Source: JAWLFY01 sp964462125
Lineage (GTDB): Bacteria; Planctomycetota; Planctomycetia; Pirellulales; Pirellulaceae
Length of the DNA: 8,872 bases
Reading direction: 5' to 3'
NCBI GenBank assembly: GCA_964462125.1
Contig: CAYWXT010000234.1
Coordinates: 1-8,872, forward strand
Shown here in pieces: positions 1-6,601 of the stretch (position 1 is the stretch's first letter; the number at the start of each line of letters is the position of its first letter). The notes below the pieces were generated by a model. That model worked only from the letters and a program-made list of their open reading frames with translations, did not search any database and was not told the DNA's origin. The position numbers were made by a program, and so were the translations under genes.

Positions 1-541
1 CAATCCCGACGTGGCAGGCGGGCATGTTGGGGAGATACTTCAGCATCCAGAGCGGCATGATCTCCTTCACCGCCGCACTGCCGAACCGCGAGGCATCGAC
101 GCTGCCGCCGGGCTGGATGCATCGACGAAAGGCGTCGACCAACTCCTCCGGCGGCCCGTAAAACATCTCGCTGCCGAAGATCGTGCCGATCCGGTCGGGA
201 CCGATCGGCCCACCGATCTGTGCGGGGAACAGGCCCTCGAGCTCCGCATCGTCGATCGCCATCTTTGCCGCGGCGAATGCGGTCTGAACCTCGCGGCACA
301 TCACCTTCAATGCCTTCCGCGGCCGGACCCAGTGCTTGGGGTCGAACTCGACCACCGCCCCGCCAATCGTCAAACCTTCAGGAGTGGTTTGCGGAGGCAG
401 GACCACATCGCCGTCGGTTCGCTCACGGAGCGGAACCAGCCCACTGCGTCCCGCTCGCAGCGACTCCCAGAACGTCTCTCGGCCAAGCCCCAGGGACGAC
501 ACGACGCCCATGCCGGTGATGACGACTTGACTCAAGGGCAT
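1..541 (-). CDS. Beta-ketoacyl-ACP synthase (FabF-like), N-terminal part, cut by window edge
   Basis: This is a thiolase-fold condensing enzyme that would extend an acyl chain with malonyl-ACP in fatty-acid or related lipid synthesis in the cytoplasm. The reading frame starts at the ATG at 541-539 and stays open for 180 codons to the left edge. Residues 5-18 (QVVITGMGVVSSLG) are the classic first strand and turn of FabF-type synthases. Residues 90-100 (AAAKMAIDDAE), 119-125 (GTIFGSE) and 170-177 (LPNMPACH, equivalent to the NM-AGH segment of FabF) also fit. By comparison with FabF the catalytic Cys lies about 20 residues further on, outside the window, so activity cannot be judged; Cys176 is not the catalytic one. 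It lies 116 bp downstream of a same-strand acetyltransferase gene and may be cotranscribed with it. The family is seen in the sequence; the exact substrate is not known. Confidence 0.9.
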   Translation of the reverse strand, partial: MPLSQVVITGMGVVSSLGLGRETFWESLRAGRSGLVPLRERTDGDVVLPPQTTPEGLTIGGAVVEFDPKHWVRPRKALKVMCREVQTAFAAAKMAIDDAELEGLFPAQIGGPIGPDRIGTIFGSEMFYGPPEELVDAFRRCIQPGGSVDASRFGSAAVKEIMPLWMLKYLPNMPACHVGI

Positions 542-657
542 CGATCCGCAATGGCTCGACAGTGGAAACGTTCAGGGGTGCTCACAGAAATCGACGCCGG
601 AAGTATGATTTAAACCAGCACCGCTGAACAGCCGACCGCCAACCGCTCTTCGGGAGT

Positions 658-1791
658 TCAATCCGCCAGCGGTCGGTCGTAGATCCGGTGGACCTTCGTC
701 CGCCTCGCCCCTCCCCGCTCGATCGTACCTCGCGACAGGGAGTTGCTTTCGAGAACCCACGAGAATTCGCCGATTTCGATCCCGAACTTGATCGCGTCCG
801 GCAGGATTCTCGCCAAGGTGACCAGCCCCAGTCCCCATTTCTGGTACTCGGGCAAGACGTTGGTGCTGATCAATCGCAACCGGTCGATCTTTCGCTTGCC
901 CACCAACAACTTGAGCCAGCCGAAGGGGAACAACCGACCGTCGATCCGGCCGATGATCTGGTTGTAATCGAGCAATCCAAACCCGGCCCCGACCGGCTTG
1001 CCGTCGATCTCCGCGATGCTGGTCAGTTCCGGCACGATCAAGTACTTCAACCCGGCCGCCTGATGGTCGATCTCCGATTCACTCATCGGCACATAGCCCC
1101 AGGTCTGCTGGAGCGATTGGTTGTAGATCTCCAGAAAAGAACGGACGTCCCGCGCGAACTGTTTGCGATCGATCGACCGGCAGGTGACGTCGAACCGCCG
1201 TGTCGCCTCGTCGATTACGAACTGCAGCTTGGGATCGAGGTCCTCCAAGATGTCGACGTGGGCCTCGTAGCTGAACAGGTCCTGACTTCGGACGAACCCA
1301 TAGCCCTCCACCAGCGCCCCGTAATAATCGCGATGATGCGGGATCAGGAAGGTCGGGGGCGTGTCAAATCCGTCGACCAACAGGCCGCATTCATAGTTCA
1401 AACTGGGGTGAACCGGACCCCGGATCGCCGTCATCCCCTTTTGCCGCAGCCATCGACCGGCGGCATCGAACAGCGCGTTGCTCGCTTCCGCGTCGTCCTC
1501 GCACTCGAAAAAACCAAAAAATCCACGTTGGTCCTCATAGCGTCGATTGTGAGCGTGATTGACGATGGCCAACACTCGGCCGACCGGGCGGCCACCGCGA
1601 CGGGCCACGAAGGCCTGGCACTCGGCATCCTCGTAAAAGGGATGGTGTTTGAACCCGACCAACTCCCGCCGAAGCTGCCAAATCGGAGGAACCCAGTTCG
1701 GGTCGTCCCGGTAGATCGCCCGTTCCAGTGCCAAGAACTCTTGTCGCTCACGGCGGCTCCGGACCACATCGCATCGAACCGCCTCGCTCAT
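658..1791 (-). CDS. YghO-like GNAT-family N-acetyltransferase
   Basis: A 377-residue cytoplasmic protein of the long, two-part GNAT family that includes E. coli YghO. Diagnostic segments are YRDDPNWVPP (27-36), the GRPVGR strand (67-72), GFFGFFE (90-96) and RGPVHPSLN (124-132). Near the C-terminus a second GNAT-like half has the run VLPEYQKWGLG, then EFSWVLESN and a final KVHRIYDRPL. The family presumably transfers an acyl group from CoA, but the acceptor is not established. On the minus strand AGGAG lies about 11 bases before the ATG at 1791, which supports this start. The gene is divergent from the methyltransferase gene at 1873. Its downstream neighbour is an acyl synthase, which suggests, without proving, a role in lipid or acyl-amino compound synthesis. 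The opposite strand is also open over this gene, but that frame shows no protein family. Confidence 0.9.
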   Translation of the reverse strand: MSEAVRCDVVRSRRERQEFLALERAIYRDDPNWVPPIWQLRRELVGFKHHPFYEDAECQAFVARRGGRPVGRVLAIVNHAHNRRYEDQRGFFGFFECEDDAEASNALFDAAGRWLRQKGMTAIRGPVHPSLNYECGLLVDGFDTPPTFLIPHHRDYYGALVEGYGFVRSQDLFSYEAHVDILEDLDPKLQFVIDEATRRFDVTCRSIDRKQFARDVRSFLEIYNQSLQQTWGYVPMSESEIDHQAAGLKYLIVPELTSIAEIDGKPVGAGFGLLDYNQIIGRIDGRLFPFGWLKLLVGKRKIDRLRLISTNVLPEYQKWGLGLVTLARILPDAIKFGIEIGEFSWVLESNSLSRGTIERGGARRTKVHRIYDRPLAD

Positions 1792-1872
1792 CGTCTCGTT
1801 AGCTCCTCAATCGAATCACGCCAGAATCAAAAGCAAAATGAACATCGGTGGCGAAAGGATAACAGAAGATCG
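1792..1872. promoter_or_regulatory. Divergent intergenic spacer, likely two promoters
   Basis: This 81-bp spacer lies between two gene starts facing away from each other, so promoters for both are expected here or just inside the genes. It is richer in A/T than its surroundings, notably the A-rich stretch around 1822-1842. I could not identify a convincing -35/-10 pair on either strand. The call therefore rests on gene arrangement and base composition only. Confidence 0.35.
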
Positions 1873-2841
1873 ATGACACCGTCCCGACCGATCACGGCGG
1901 CCAAGCTGACCGAAATTGCTACCCCAATCACCAGCCCGGCCAATCCGAACGTTCGCCGGCTGGTCCGGCTCCGCAACCACCGTCGCCGACGGCAAGCCGG
2001 GCGGGTCCTCGTCGATGGCTGGCGAGAGGTGCTGCGGGCCGCCGAGGCGGGGCTCTCCCTGTGCGGGCTCTATCTCCCCGATGAACCCGCCAGAACGCCG
2101 CCGCAGCCGTTGTCCCAAGGGGCGGTCGCGTTATCTCCATCGGTCGGCGCGTTATCTCCATCGGTCGGCGCGTTATCTCCAGCGGTCGACGCGTGGTTCG
2201 CCGAGGCGGCCGAGCAGGGTTGCTGTTTTCGGCTTCCCCCGCCGCTGCTGGGAAAGATCGCCTACGGACAATCGCCGCGGGAGGTCGTGGCGGAGTTCGT
2301 CCAACCGGACCGTTCCCTGGAACAGCTCCACTTGGGCCAAAACCCCCTGCTGTTGGTGCTGGACCAAATCGAGAAACCGGGCAATCTCGGTGCCGTCTTT
2401 CGCTGCGCCGATGCCGCCGGGATCGACGCGGTCATTCTCTCCGACGGTTCTGGCGATCTGTTCAACCCGAATGCGATCCGCAGCAGCCTGGGGACCGTCT
2501 TTACCGTTCCTGCCGCCGTCGGCGAAGCCGAAGCGGTCAGCCAGTTCCTCCACACACGTCGCTTGCGAGTCTTGGCCGCTCGCGTGGAGTCGTCGACCCC
2601 GCTCTGGTCAACCGACTTTCACGGCCCCCTGGCGATCGTGTTGGGGAGCGAAGCGGGCGGGCTCGGCGATCGCTGGCAGACCGTCGGACAGACCCCGGTC
2701 GCTGGGATCCAGATCCCGATGCGGGGCCGCGCCGACAGCCTGAATGTCTCCGCCTCCGCCGCCGTGATCGCTTACGAAGCGATCCGCTGCCGGCTACACG
2801 CCAATGCCCCGTCCGACCGATCCGACCAACAAAATCGTTAA
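1873..2841 (+). CDS. SpoU/TrmH-family RNA 2'-O-ribose methyltransferase
   Basis: A 322-residue SAM-dependent enzyme predicted to methylate a ribose 2'-OH in rRNA or tRNA. The N-terminal part (about 27-145) resembles the SpoU substrate-binding domain, with an LRNHRRRRQAGRVLVDGWRE-type opening and a QSPREVVAEF end. The SPOUT catalytic domain follows with all three motifs: motif 1 at 163-183 (LDQIEKPGNLGAVFRCAD, with Asn171 and the expected catalytic Arg177), motif 2 at 255-264 (IVLGSEAGGL, Glu260) and motif 3 at 281-302 (IPMRG, then SLNVSASAA). The start at 1873 is the only Met that leaves the substrate-binding domain whole without running back over the divergent gene; the frame is open upstream but has no coding features there. 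The ribosome-binding site is weak. Oddly, the domain linker carries a perfect 7-residue repeat. Which RNA position it modifies (RlmB-like, TsnR-like or other) cannot be told. Confidence 0.92.
   Translation: MTPSRPITAAKLTEIATPITSPANPNVRRLVRLRNHRRRRQAGRVLVDGWREVLRAAEAGLSLCGLYLPDEPARTPPQPLSQGAVALSPSVGALSPSVGALSPAVDAWFAEAAEQGCCFRLPPPLLGKIAYGQSPREVVAEFVQPDRSLEQLHLGQNPLLLVLDQIEKPGNLGAVFRCADAAGIDAVILSDGSGDLFNPNAIRSSLGTVFTVPAAVGEAEAVSQFLHTRRLRVLAARVESSTPLWSTDFHGPLAIVLGSEAGGLGDRWQTVGQTPVAGIQIPMRGRADSLNVSASAAVIAYEAIRCRLHANAPSDRSDQQNR
2128..2190 (+). repeat. 21-bp in-frame tandem repeat, three copies, in the methyltransferase linker
   Basis: Three units lie at 2128-2148, 2149-2169 and 2170-2190. The first two are identical and the third differs at two bases. 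They encode ALSPSVG, ALSPSVG and ALSPAVD (residues 86-106). The preceding 21 bases (2107-2127, PLSQGAV) match the unit at roughly 13 of 21 positions and look like a decayed fourth copy. The array sits between the substrate-binding and catalytic domains, where extra length should be tolerated. Confidence 0.95.
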
Positions 2842-2959
2842 TGTCGGAGAAATCCGAACCCGATACCTAAAGCAACCGGCAGTCCGGCCCGCTGGCGTTC
2901 GTGCCACGGGTTCTCCAAGGGGGGTGCGGGATTGAGTTTGCACGGAAGCAGAGTTCGCG

Positions 2960-4761
2960 ATGCGTGACCGAATCAAACAACAGCTTCTCCGAGCACGACG
3001 TCGCGCCATCCTTGCCGCCGTTTGCTGGGCCTGGGGCTCCCCGCTGACTTACGCCGAGAATCCGGCGACCACACCGCGGTCGACGCTGCCGCCCCTGCCG
3101 CTGGAGGCCGACGGCCAAATCCAAGCGAACCCCTTTTGTGAACCGGTGGCGTCCGACAACTCAGACTCACTCCGCCTGGTCTCCGGCGATTCCTCCCCGG
3201 GACCTCTGCGTCCCGTTCGTGACGCGGTCGGGCTGGCGCCGGTTGACCCAACGCCACCGCAGCAATCGGCAAAGGACGCAGCTAGGGTGCAGCCAAATCC
3301 CTACGCCGATGCCGCCGATCCTCCTCCAGCTGATCCTTCCCCAGCTGATCCTTCCCCAGCTGACCCTTCCCCAGCTGAATNNNNNNNNNNNNNNNNNNNN
3401 NNNNNNNNNNNNNNNNNNNNNNNNNNNNNNNNNNNNNNNNNNNNNNNNNNNNNNNNNNNNNNNNNNNNNNNNNNNNNNNNCCAGCTGATCCTTCCCCAGC
3501 TGATCCTTCCCCAGCTGACCCTTCCCCAGCTGAATCGAGTGCCCAGAAGTTTCACCTCTCCGACCAGCCCCTATACAGACTTTCCGACCAATCGGACGAG
3601 CAACGAGAGAAGCAACCGAAAATCGAACGCGAGCCCGAAGCTGCGGATCCGGGTCGCCCCACCACTCGGACTCTCGGAGAGACGACGGCGCCGGAAGAAA
3701 CGGCGCCGGAAGAATCGGCCGACGGTGATTCACGCGTGGCTCATCCGGTCGCGATCATCGAGGTGACCGAACCGGTGATCGAGCCGCAATCGCCGGAAAC
3801 TGGCCAAACACCAGAAACCGCCAACCTTCGCGAGAGTGCCACCACCGGGGACCTTGCCGATGCGGATGGCCCCCTGGAGGTGCCAAAGTCGGCCGTGCCA
3901 CCGCCGGAAATCAACGCTGGCGTTCCCCCCCTTGTTGAACAGCCCAACGACGGGCAAGGCAGGGAGGAACAGCCCAGTGATCGGCAAGGCAGAGACGAAC
4001 GAGCCGCGGACCAACAGCAAGCGTCGGCGTCGCCGCCGCGCTTGATCCGGCCGTCGCCGCAGGTGACGCGCGTGCCGAGACAACGGGACGCCGACCAGAA
4101 AAAGGTGACCCCGGAAATCACACGCCCTCCCGTGGCTGTGGTCGCGGCGCCGGTCGGCTTCGATCAACAACGTCGCGACCCTGCCGCGACAATCGTGCGA
4201 CCGGCCGTGGAGATGCTACGCGGAGACCAGCCAACGGAGCCGTCCCCCGGCGGATCGGCTGTCGAAGGTCCACAGGGGACGGAACCGGAACGACCAGAAC
4301 TGCCCGAAAACACCCCGACCAAGTCGCTGCAGATGAATCTGGCTCAGGTCCGCTCCTTGGCGATCGACGCCGATCTTCACCGGTTCCACGTCGATGATAC
4401 GGCCACGTGTCAGGTGATCCGATCGGGGCCCAATCGGTTGAAATTGATCGGCACCGGCCCAGGGGTCGCGCGGCTGTCCGTTTGGGCCGACAGCGATAGC
4501 GGTAATCTGGACGCGATGGTCTTTGAAGTCCATGTCCAGGACTCCCGGAATGCCTCCGGAAACGACATCACCGATATGGCACGACAGCTGAACGAATCAG
4601 TTCGCCAAGTTTATCCGCAGACGACGGCCCAGGTCCGGCCGCGCCGAGACCGGCTGATCGTGCGGGGCGAGTGTGGCGACCGCCAGACCGCGACCGACAT
4701 CGTGCGGATGGTTCGCCAATCGTGCCTGGTCCCAGTCGACGACGAGCTGGTGATCCGTTGA
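2960..4761 (+). CDS. Exported Pro/Asp/Glu-rich protein with C-terminal pilus N-domain (CpaC-type) and BON-like domain, interrupted by assembly gap
   Basis: One gene broken by a run of 100 Ns. Before the gap the frame from ATG 2960 reads a signal peptide (RARRR, hydrophobic AILAAVCWAWGSPL, likely cleavage after TYA at 32), then a low-complexity segment ending in PADPS repeats. After the gap the same PADPS repeat continues in another phase, as expected if the N run length is arbitrary, and stays open to the TGA at 4759-4761. Merging the identical flanks gives a continuous 548-residue protein. The middle is long, disordered and rich in Pro, Glu, Asp and Gln. The last ~146 residues start at KSLQMNLAQVRSLAID and resemble the pilus-formation N-domain of CpaC/RcpA (CQVIRSGPNRLKLIGTGPG), followed by a BON-like unit (VYPQTTAQVRPRRDRLIVRG). 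No secretin pore domain follows. It is probably periplasmic or outer-membrane associated and lies 116 bp before a beta-barrel gene. Function unknown. Confidence 0.8.
3326..3535 (+). repeat. 15-bp tandem repeat (PADPS) on both sides of the assembly gap
   Basis: The unit ccagctgatccttcc encodes PADPS. On the left there are copies at 3326, 3341 and 3356 (the last with gac for gat) and a partial copy ending in gaat at 3380. On the right the same series begins at 3481 and ends with gaat at 3535. Those two 55-base blocks are identical, including the variant third unit. The real copy number is unknown because the gap lies inside the array. Confidence 0.95.
3381..3480. other. Assembly gap, exactly 100 N
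   Basis: Exactly 100 unknown bases, a common placeholder length for a gap of unknown size. It lies inside a tandem repeat and inside a coding sequence. Read literally it puts the two halves of the gene in different phases, so its length should not be used to call a frameshift or pseudogene. Confidence 0.98.
3685..3714 (+). repeat. 15-bp tandem repeat, two copies (TAPEE)
   Basis: Two perfect adjacent copies of acggcgccggaagaa, at 3685-3699 and 3700-3714, encode TAPEE-TAPEE in the acidic, disordered middle of the exported protein. The sequence is unrelated to the PADPS repeat but the period is the same. Confidence 0.9.
3937..3996 (+). repeat. 30-bp degenerate tandem repeat, two copies (EQPxDxQGRx)
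   Basis: Units at 3937-3966 (EQPNDGQGRE) and 3967-3996 (EQPSDRQGRD) agree at about 24 of 30 bases. A further block from 3997 (ERAADQQQAS) may be a third, strongly diverged copy. All are in frame within the linker of the exported protein, and the amino-acid pattern is kept better than the bases. Confidence 0.8.
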
Positions 4762-4877
4762 TTGCCCAAACCCGCACGGAATTTTTGCTGCGGCAGATTC
4801 CTCACCTTTCCACTTCGCATTTTCCACTCCTTCACCCACGGCAGCGGCATTCGCGCCGAGAGTCACGAGGTCCGATC
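4762..4877 (+). promoter_or_regulatory. Spacer before the BBP7 gene, with Shine-Dalgarno GAGG at its end
   Basis: This 116-bp spacer separates two same-strand envelope genes. It contains a pyrimidine-rich stretch (about 4796-4840). The GAGG at 4867-4870 is seven bases before the ATG at 4878 and fixes that start over the longer open frame upstream. CCGCA at 4772-4776 could pair with TGCGG at 4789-4793 across a T run, but the stem is too weak to call a terminator. I saw no convincing promoter, so cotranscription with the upstream gene is possible. Confidence 0.5.
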
Positions 4878-6167
4878 ATGAACACCCCAGCGATCCGCCG
4901 GCCTACCGGTCGCGTTTTCGGTCCTTGGATTGCCTCCCTGGGTGTGATCCTGCTCGCCGGCGCCGGGGGACCGGCACTCGGCCAAGTGGTTCACGAAGGC
5001 GAATCCTTCGAGGTCATCGACGCCTCTCACGTTCCAACCGCCGCGTCCACCCAACCCACCGGTGACGAACCGAGCGGTGACGAACCGAGCGGTGAGTTCG
5101 CTCAGCTGGAGCAACTCGGTGAGGCCAAACGCGATCAGGCGGCGAGCCGCCCGATCGGCGAGCTGGAAACGCGGCTTTCAGAAACGGATCTTTCAGGAAC
5201 GGATCTTTCAGGAATTGCGAGATCCGGGGGCAGCTCTTGCCGCAGTTGCGGGCCATCGGGGGGCGGCTATGGGTTGGGAGCCGGTGGCGGGACGGCCTGT
5301 CCGAGTTGCAACCCATTCTGGTACGCCACGGTGGAGGGACTCTACATGCGCCGCTTCGGCAACCGCCGGTTTTCGCTGGCACAAGACTTCCGGCTCGATG
5401 AGTTCAACTACGAATGGGCCCCTCGCGTCACCGTTGGCATGGTGCCCGATTGCGTGCAAGGGTTCGAGGTCGGCTTCACGGGCGTCCTCCGCTGGAACAT
5501 GCGAAATGCAGCCAGCAGCGCCGGAAACGAGCTCGATACGCTGCTGTTGGCCGACGGAACGACGGTGGCGCCCGATTCGCTGGATACGTTCAGCGGCGCC
5601 CAGGGTCAATCTCAATCGTACGATGCGGACTTTTGGAGCGTGGAAGGTAACCGCGTCTTCCACGGCTGGGGCGTCTCCAAGATTCTCTACGGGCTCCGCT
5701 ACATCGACTACTCCGAGGACTTCCGTTACATGAGCGTCCATCCGACCGAGGGGAGCGGACTGCTTCGGAGCGATACGCGGAACCGCATGATCGGCGGCCA
5801 GGTGGGGCTCGACCTGCTCTACCCGGTCGGCCGCTATGCGTACGCCGACTTCCGCGGACGTGCCGGCGCCTACTTGAACCTTGCCAAATCACGTGTCGAT
5901 CTGATCAACGGAGGCAGCCGTATCCTGGCGTCACGTCCCGACGACGAATCGTTGGCGGGGCTGGCCGAACTCAGCACGGGACTCCGCTACGAGCTGGGCG
6001 AAAGCCTCTCGATCCGCGGCGGCGTGGAAGCCTGGTACATGGCCGGGGTCGCCAGCGCCCGCGACCAAATCCGCCGTCGCGTGACCAACCGACTGGGGCG
6101 AAGGCTCGACGACAACGACGACATCTTCATACTCGGCCTGACGGTCGGGGCCGAGTTCAAATACTAG
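4878..6167 (+). CDS. BBP7-family outer-membrane beta-barrel protein
   Basis: A 429-residue protein predicted to be exported and to form a barrel in the outer membrane. Residues 1-35 are a signal peptide (IRRPTGR, then WIASLGVILLAGAGGPALG, cleaved before Gln36). Residues 36-120 are a low-complexity linker with two pentapeptide-repeat patches (GDEPS, TDLSG). Then come two CxxC pairs (Cys121/124 and Cys141/144) around a Gly-rich loop. From NPFWYATVEGLYMRRF (145-160) onward the chain has alternating, aromatic-rich strands such as YGLRYIDYSEDFRY and TRNRMIGGQVGLDLLYPVG, and it ends in GAEFKY with the terminal aromatic residue typical of outer-membrane barrels. These fit the putative beta-barrel porin-7 family of planctomycetes. 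Its cargo, if any, is unknown. The upstream gene encodes a periplasmic-type N-domain protein, a possible partner. It ends 21 bp from a convergent gene. Confidence 0.85.
   Translation: MNTPAIRRPTGRVFGPWIASLGVILLAGAGGPALGQVVHEGESFEVIDASHVPTAASTQPTGDEPSGDEPSGEFAQLEQLGEAKRDQAASRPIGELETRLSETDLSGTDLSGIARSGGSSCRSCGPSGGGYGLGAGGGTACPSCNPFWYATVEGLYMRRFGNRRFSLAQDFRLDEFNYEWAPRVTVGMVPDCVQGFEVGFTGVLRWNMRNAASSAGNELDTLLLADGTTVAPDSLDTFSGAQGQSQSYDADFWSVEGNRVFHGWGVSKILYGLRYIDYSEDFRYMSVHPTEGSGLLRSDTRNRMIGGQVGLDLLYPVGRYAYADFRGRAGAYLNLAKSRVDLINGGSRILASRPDDESLAGLAELSTGLRYELGESLSIRGGVEAWYMAGVASARDQIRRRVTNRLGRRLDDNDDIFILGLTVGAEFKY
5061..5096 (+). repeat. 15-bp tandem repeat, two copies plus partial (GDEPS)
   Basis: Perfect copies of ggtgacgaaccgagc lie at 5061-5075 and 5076-5090, followed by ggtgag at 5091-5096. 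They encode GDEPS-GDEPS-GE just after the signal peptide of the barrel protein. Confidence 0.95.
5169..5213 (+). repeat. 15-bp tandem repeat, two perfect copies plus a diverged one (TDLSG)
   Basis: Perfect copies of acggatctttcagga lie at 5184-5198 and 5199-5213. The preceding 15 bases (5169-5183) match at about 11 positions. They encode TRLSE-TDLSG-TDLSG. The array is in the linker ahead of the CxxC region, only about 75 bp from the GDEPS repeat and unrelated to it in sequence. Confidence 0.93.
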
Positions 6168-6188
6168 GGACCGGTGTGACAACCGGGT

Positions 6189-6569
6189 TCAGCCTTCCCG
6201 TTTCCCGCGCACTTTCTTAAGCCAACGTTGCACCGACCGCCCGCCCGGGGAGGCGGAACTGCCGTCGTCCCCGGCGATGGTGTTTTCGGTAATCCGCATC
6301 TTGGCGCGGTAGATCTCGCGCCCGCATTGGTCACAGGTGCAGGGGGGTTCGACGACCGGAACGCCGCAACCGGGGCAGAAGTATTCGATCGTCGGCCGCA
6401 TCGCCGCTTCGAACAACCCCCCGACGGAACTCGCCTCGAACCAGGCGGAGTCCCCTTTCCGGACGGGGGTTTCCGGTTTGACCTTGCCGTTTCGCACCAA
6501 CTGCAACAACTCACTCGGGCGAAACGGACCGAGATCTCCGTCGGAGCCCTGCACGAACCAATCGCTCAT
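6189..6569 (-). CDS. GYF_2 domain protein with C-terminal zinc ribbon
   Basis: A 126-residue protein. Residues 1-54 match the GYF_2 (DUF4339) domain: it opens MSDWFVQGSDGDLGPF, continues with ELLQLVRNGKVKPETPV and a W-F pair in the SAWFEAS segment, and ends in GLF. Residues 65-82 form a likely zinc ribbon with CPGC (65-68) and CDQC (79-82). The tail (100-126) is Ser/Gly-rich, then strongly basic. GYF_2 domains are thought to mediate protein interactions in bacteria; the partner is unknown. There is no signal peptide or membrane segment, so it is probably cytoplasmic. A strong GGAGG at 6579-6575, five bases before the ATG, fixes the start. The gene lies 32 bp downstream of the bPH_2 membrane-protein gene on the same strand and is probably cotranscribed with it, so it may act at the inner face of the membrane. 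That last point is inference. Confidence 0.88.
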   Translation of the reverse strand: MSDWFVQGSDGDLGPFRPSELLQLVRNGKVKPETPVRKGDSAWFEASSVGGLFEAAMRPTIEYFCPGCGVPVVEPPCTCDQCGREIYRAKMRITENTIAGDDGSSASPGGRSVQRWLKKVRGKREG

Positions 6570-6573
6570 CGGA

Positions 6574-6579
6574 ACCTCC
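6574..6579 (-). promoter_or_regulatory. Strong Shine-Dalgarno site of the GYF_2 gene
   Basis: GGAGGT on the minus strand with five bases to the ATG at 6569. It is the best ribosome-binding site in the window and sits in the 32-bp gap after the upstream stop codon. Confidence 0.75.
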
Positions 6580-6601
6580 GGCCCGGCGGCCTCAGGGAAA
6601 A

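Noticed and set aside
166..176. Cys176 of the partial synthase as the catalytic cysteine
   Set aside because: It aligns with the NM-AGH segment of FabF, about 20 residues before the active-site cysteine, which lies beyond the window.
11..613. Plus-strand 200-residue open frame at the left edge
   Set aside because: It is antisense to the beta-ketoacyl synthase, whose frame is recognisable residue by residue; the plus frame has no family features.
688..1872. Long plus-strand open frame continuous with the methyltransferase gene, which would give a 717-residue protein
   Set aside because: The extra 395 residues lie antisense to the clear acetyltransferase gene and show no domain. Stop-free antisense frames are common in GC-rich DNA. 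The methyltransferase is complete from 1873.
2846..2916. Terminator after the methyltransferase gene (GAACCCG 2856-2862 with CGGGTTC 2907-2913)
   Set aside because: The arms are 44 bases apart, there is no T tract, and such pairings occur by chance in GC-rich sequence.
3326..3535. CRISPR-like or mobile repeat at the gap
   Set aside because: The 15-bp units are directly adjacent with no spacers, encode PADPS in frame and have no inverted ends or transposase nearby.
2960..4761. Frameshifted pseudogene, or two separate genes with the second starting near 3736
   Set aside because: The phase change coincides with the N gap, whose length is arbitrary, and the same PADPS repeat is in frame with each half. 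No start codon with a ribosome-binding site is needed after the gap.
6168..6190. Bidirectional terminator between the convergent genes (CCGGT 6171-6175 with ACCGG 6182-6186)
   Set aside because: Only a 5-bp stem with a 6-base loop and no T tract on either strand.
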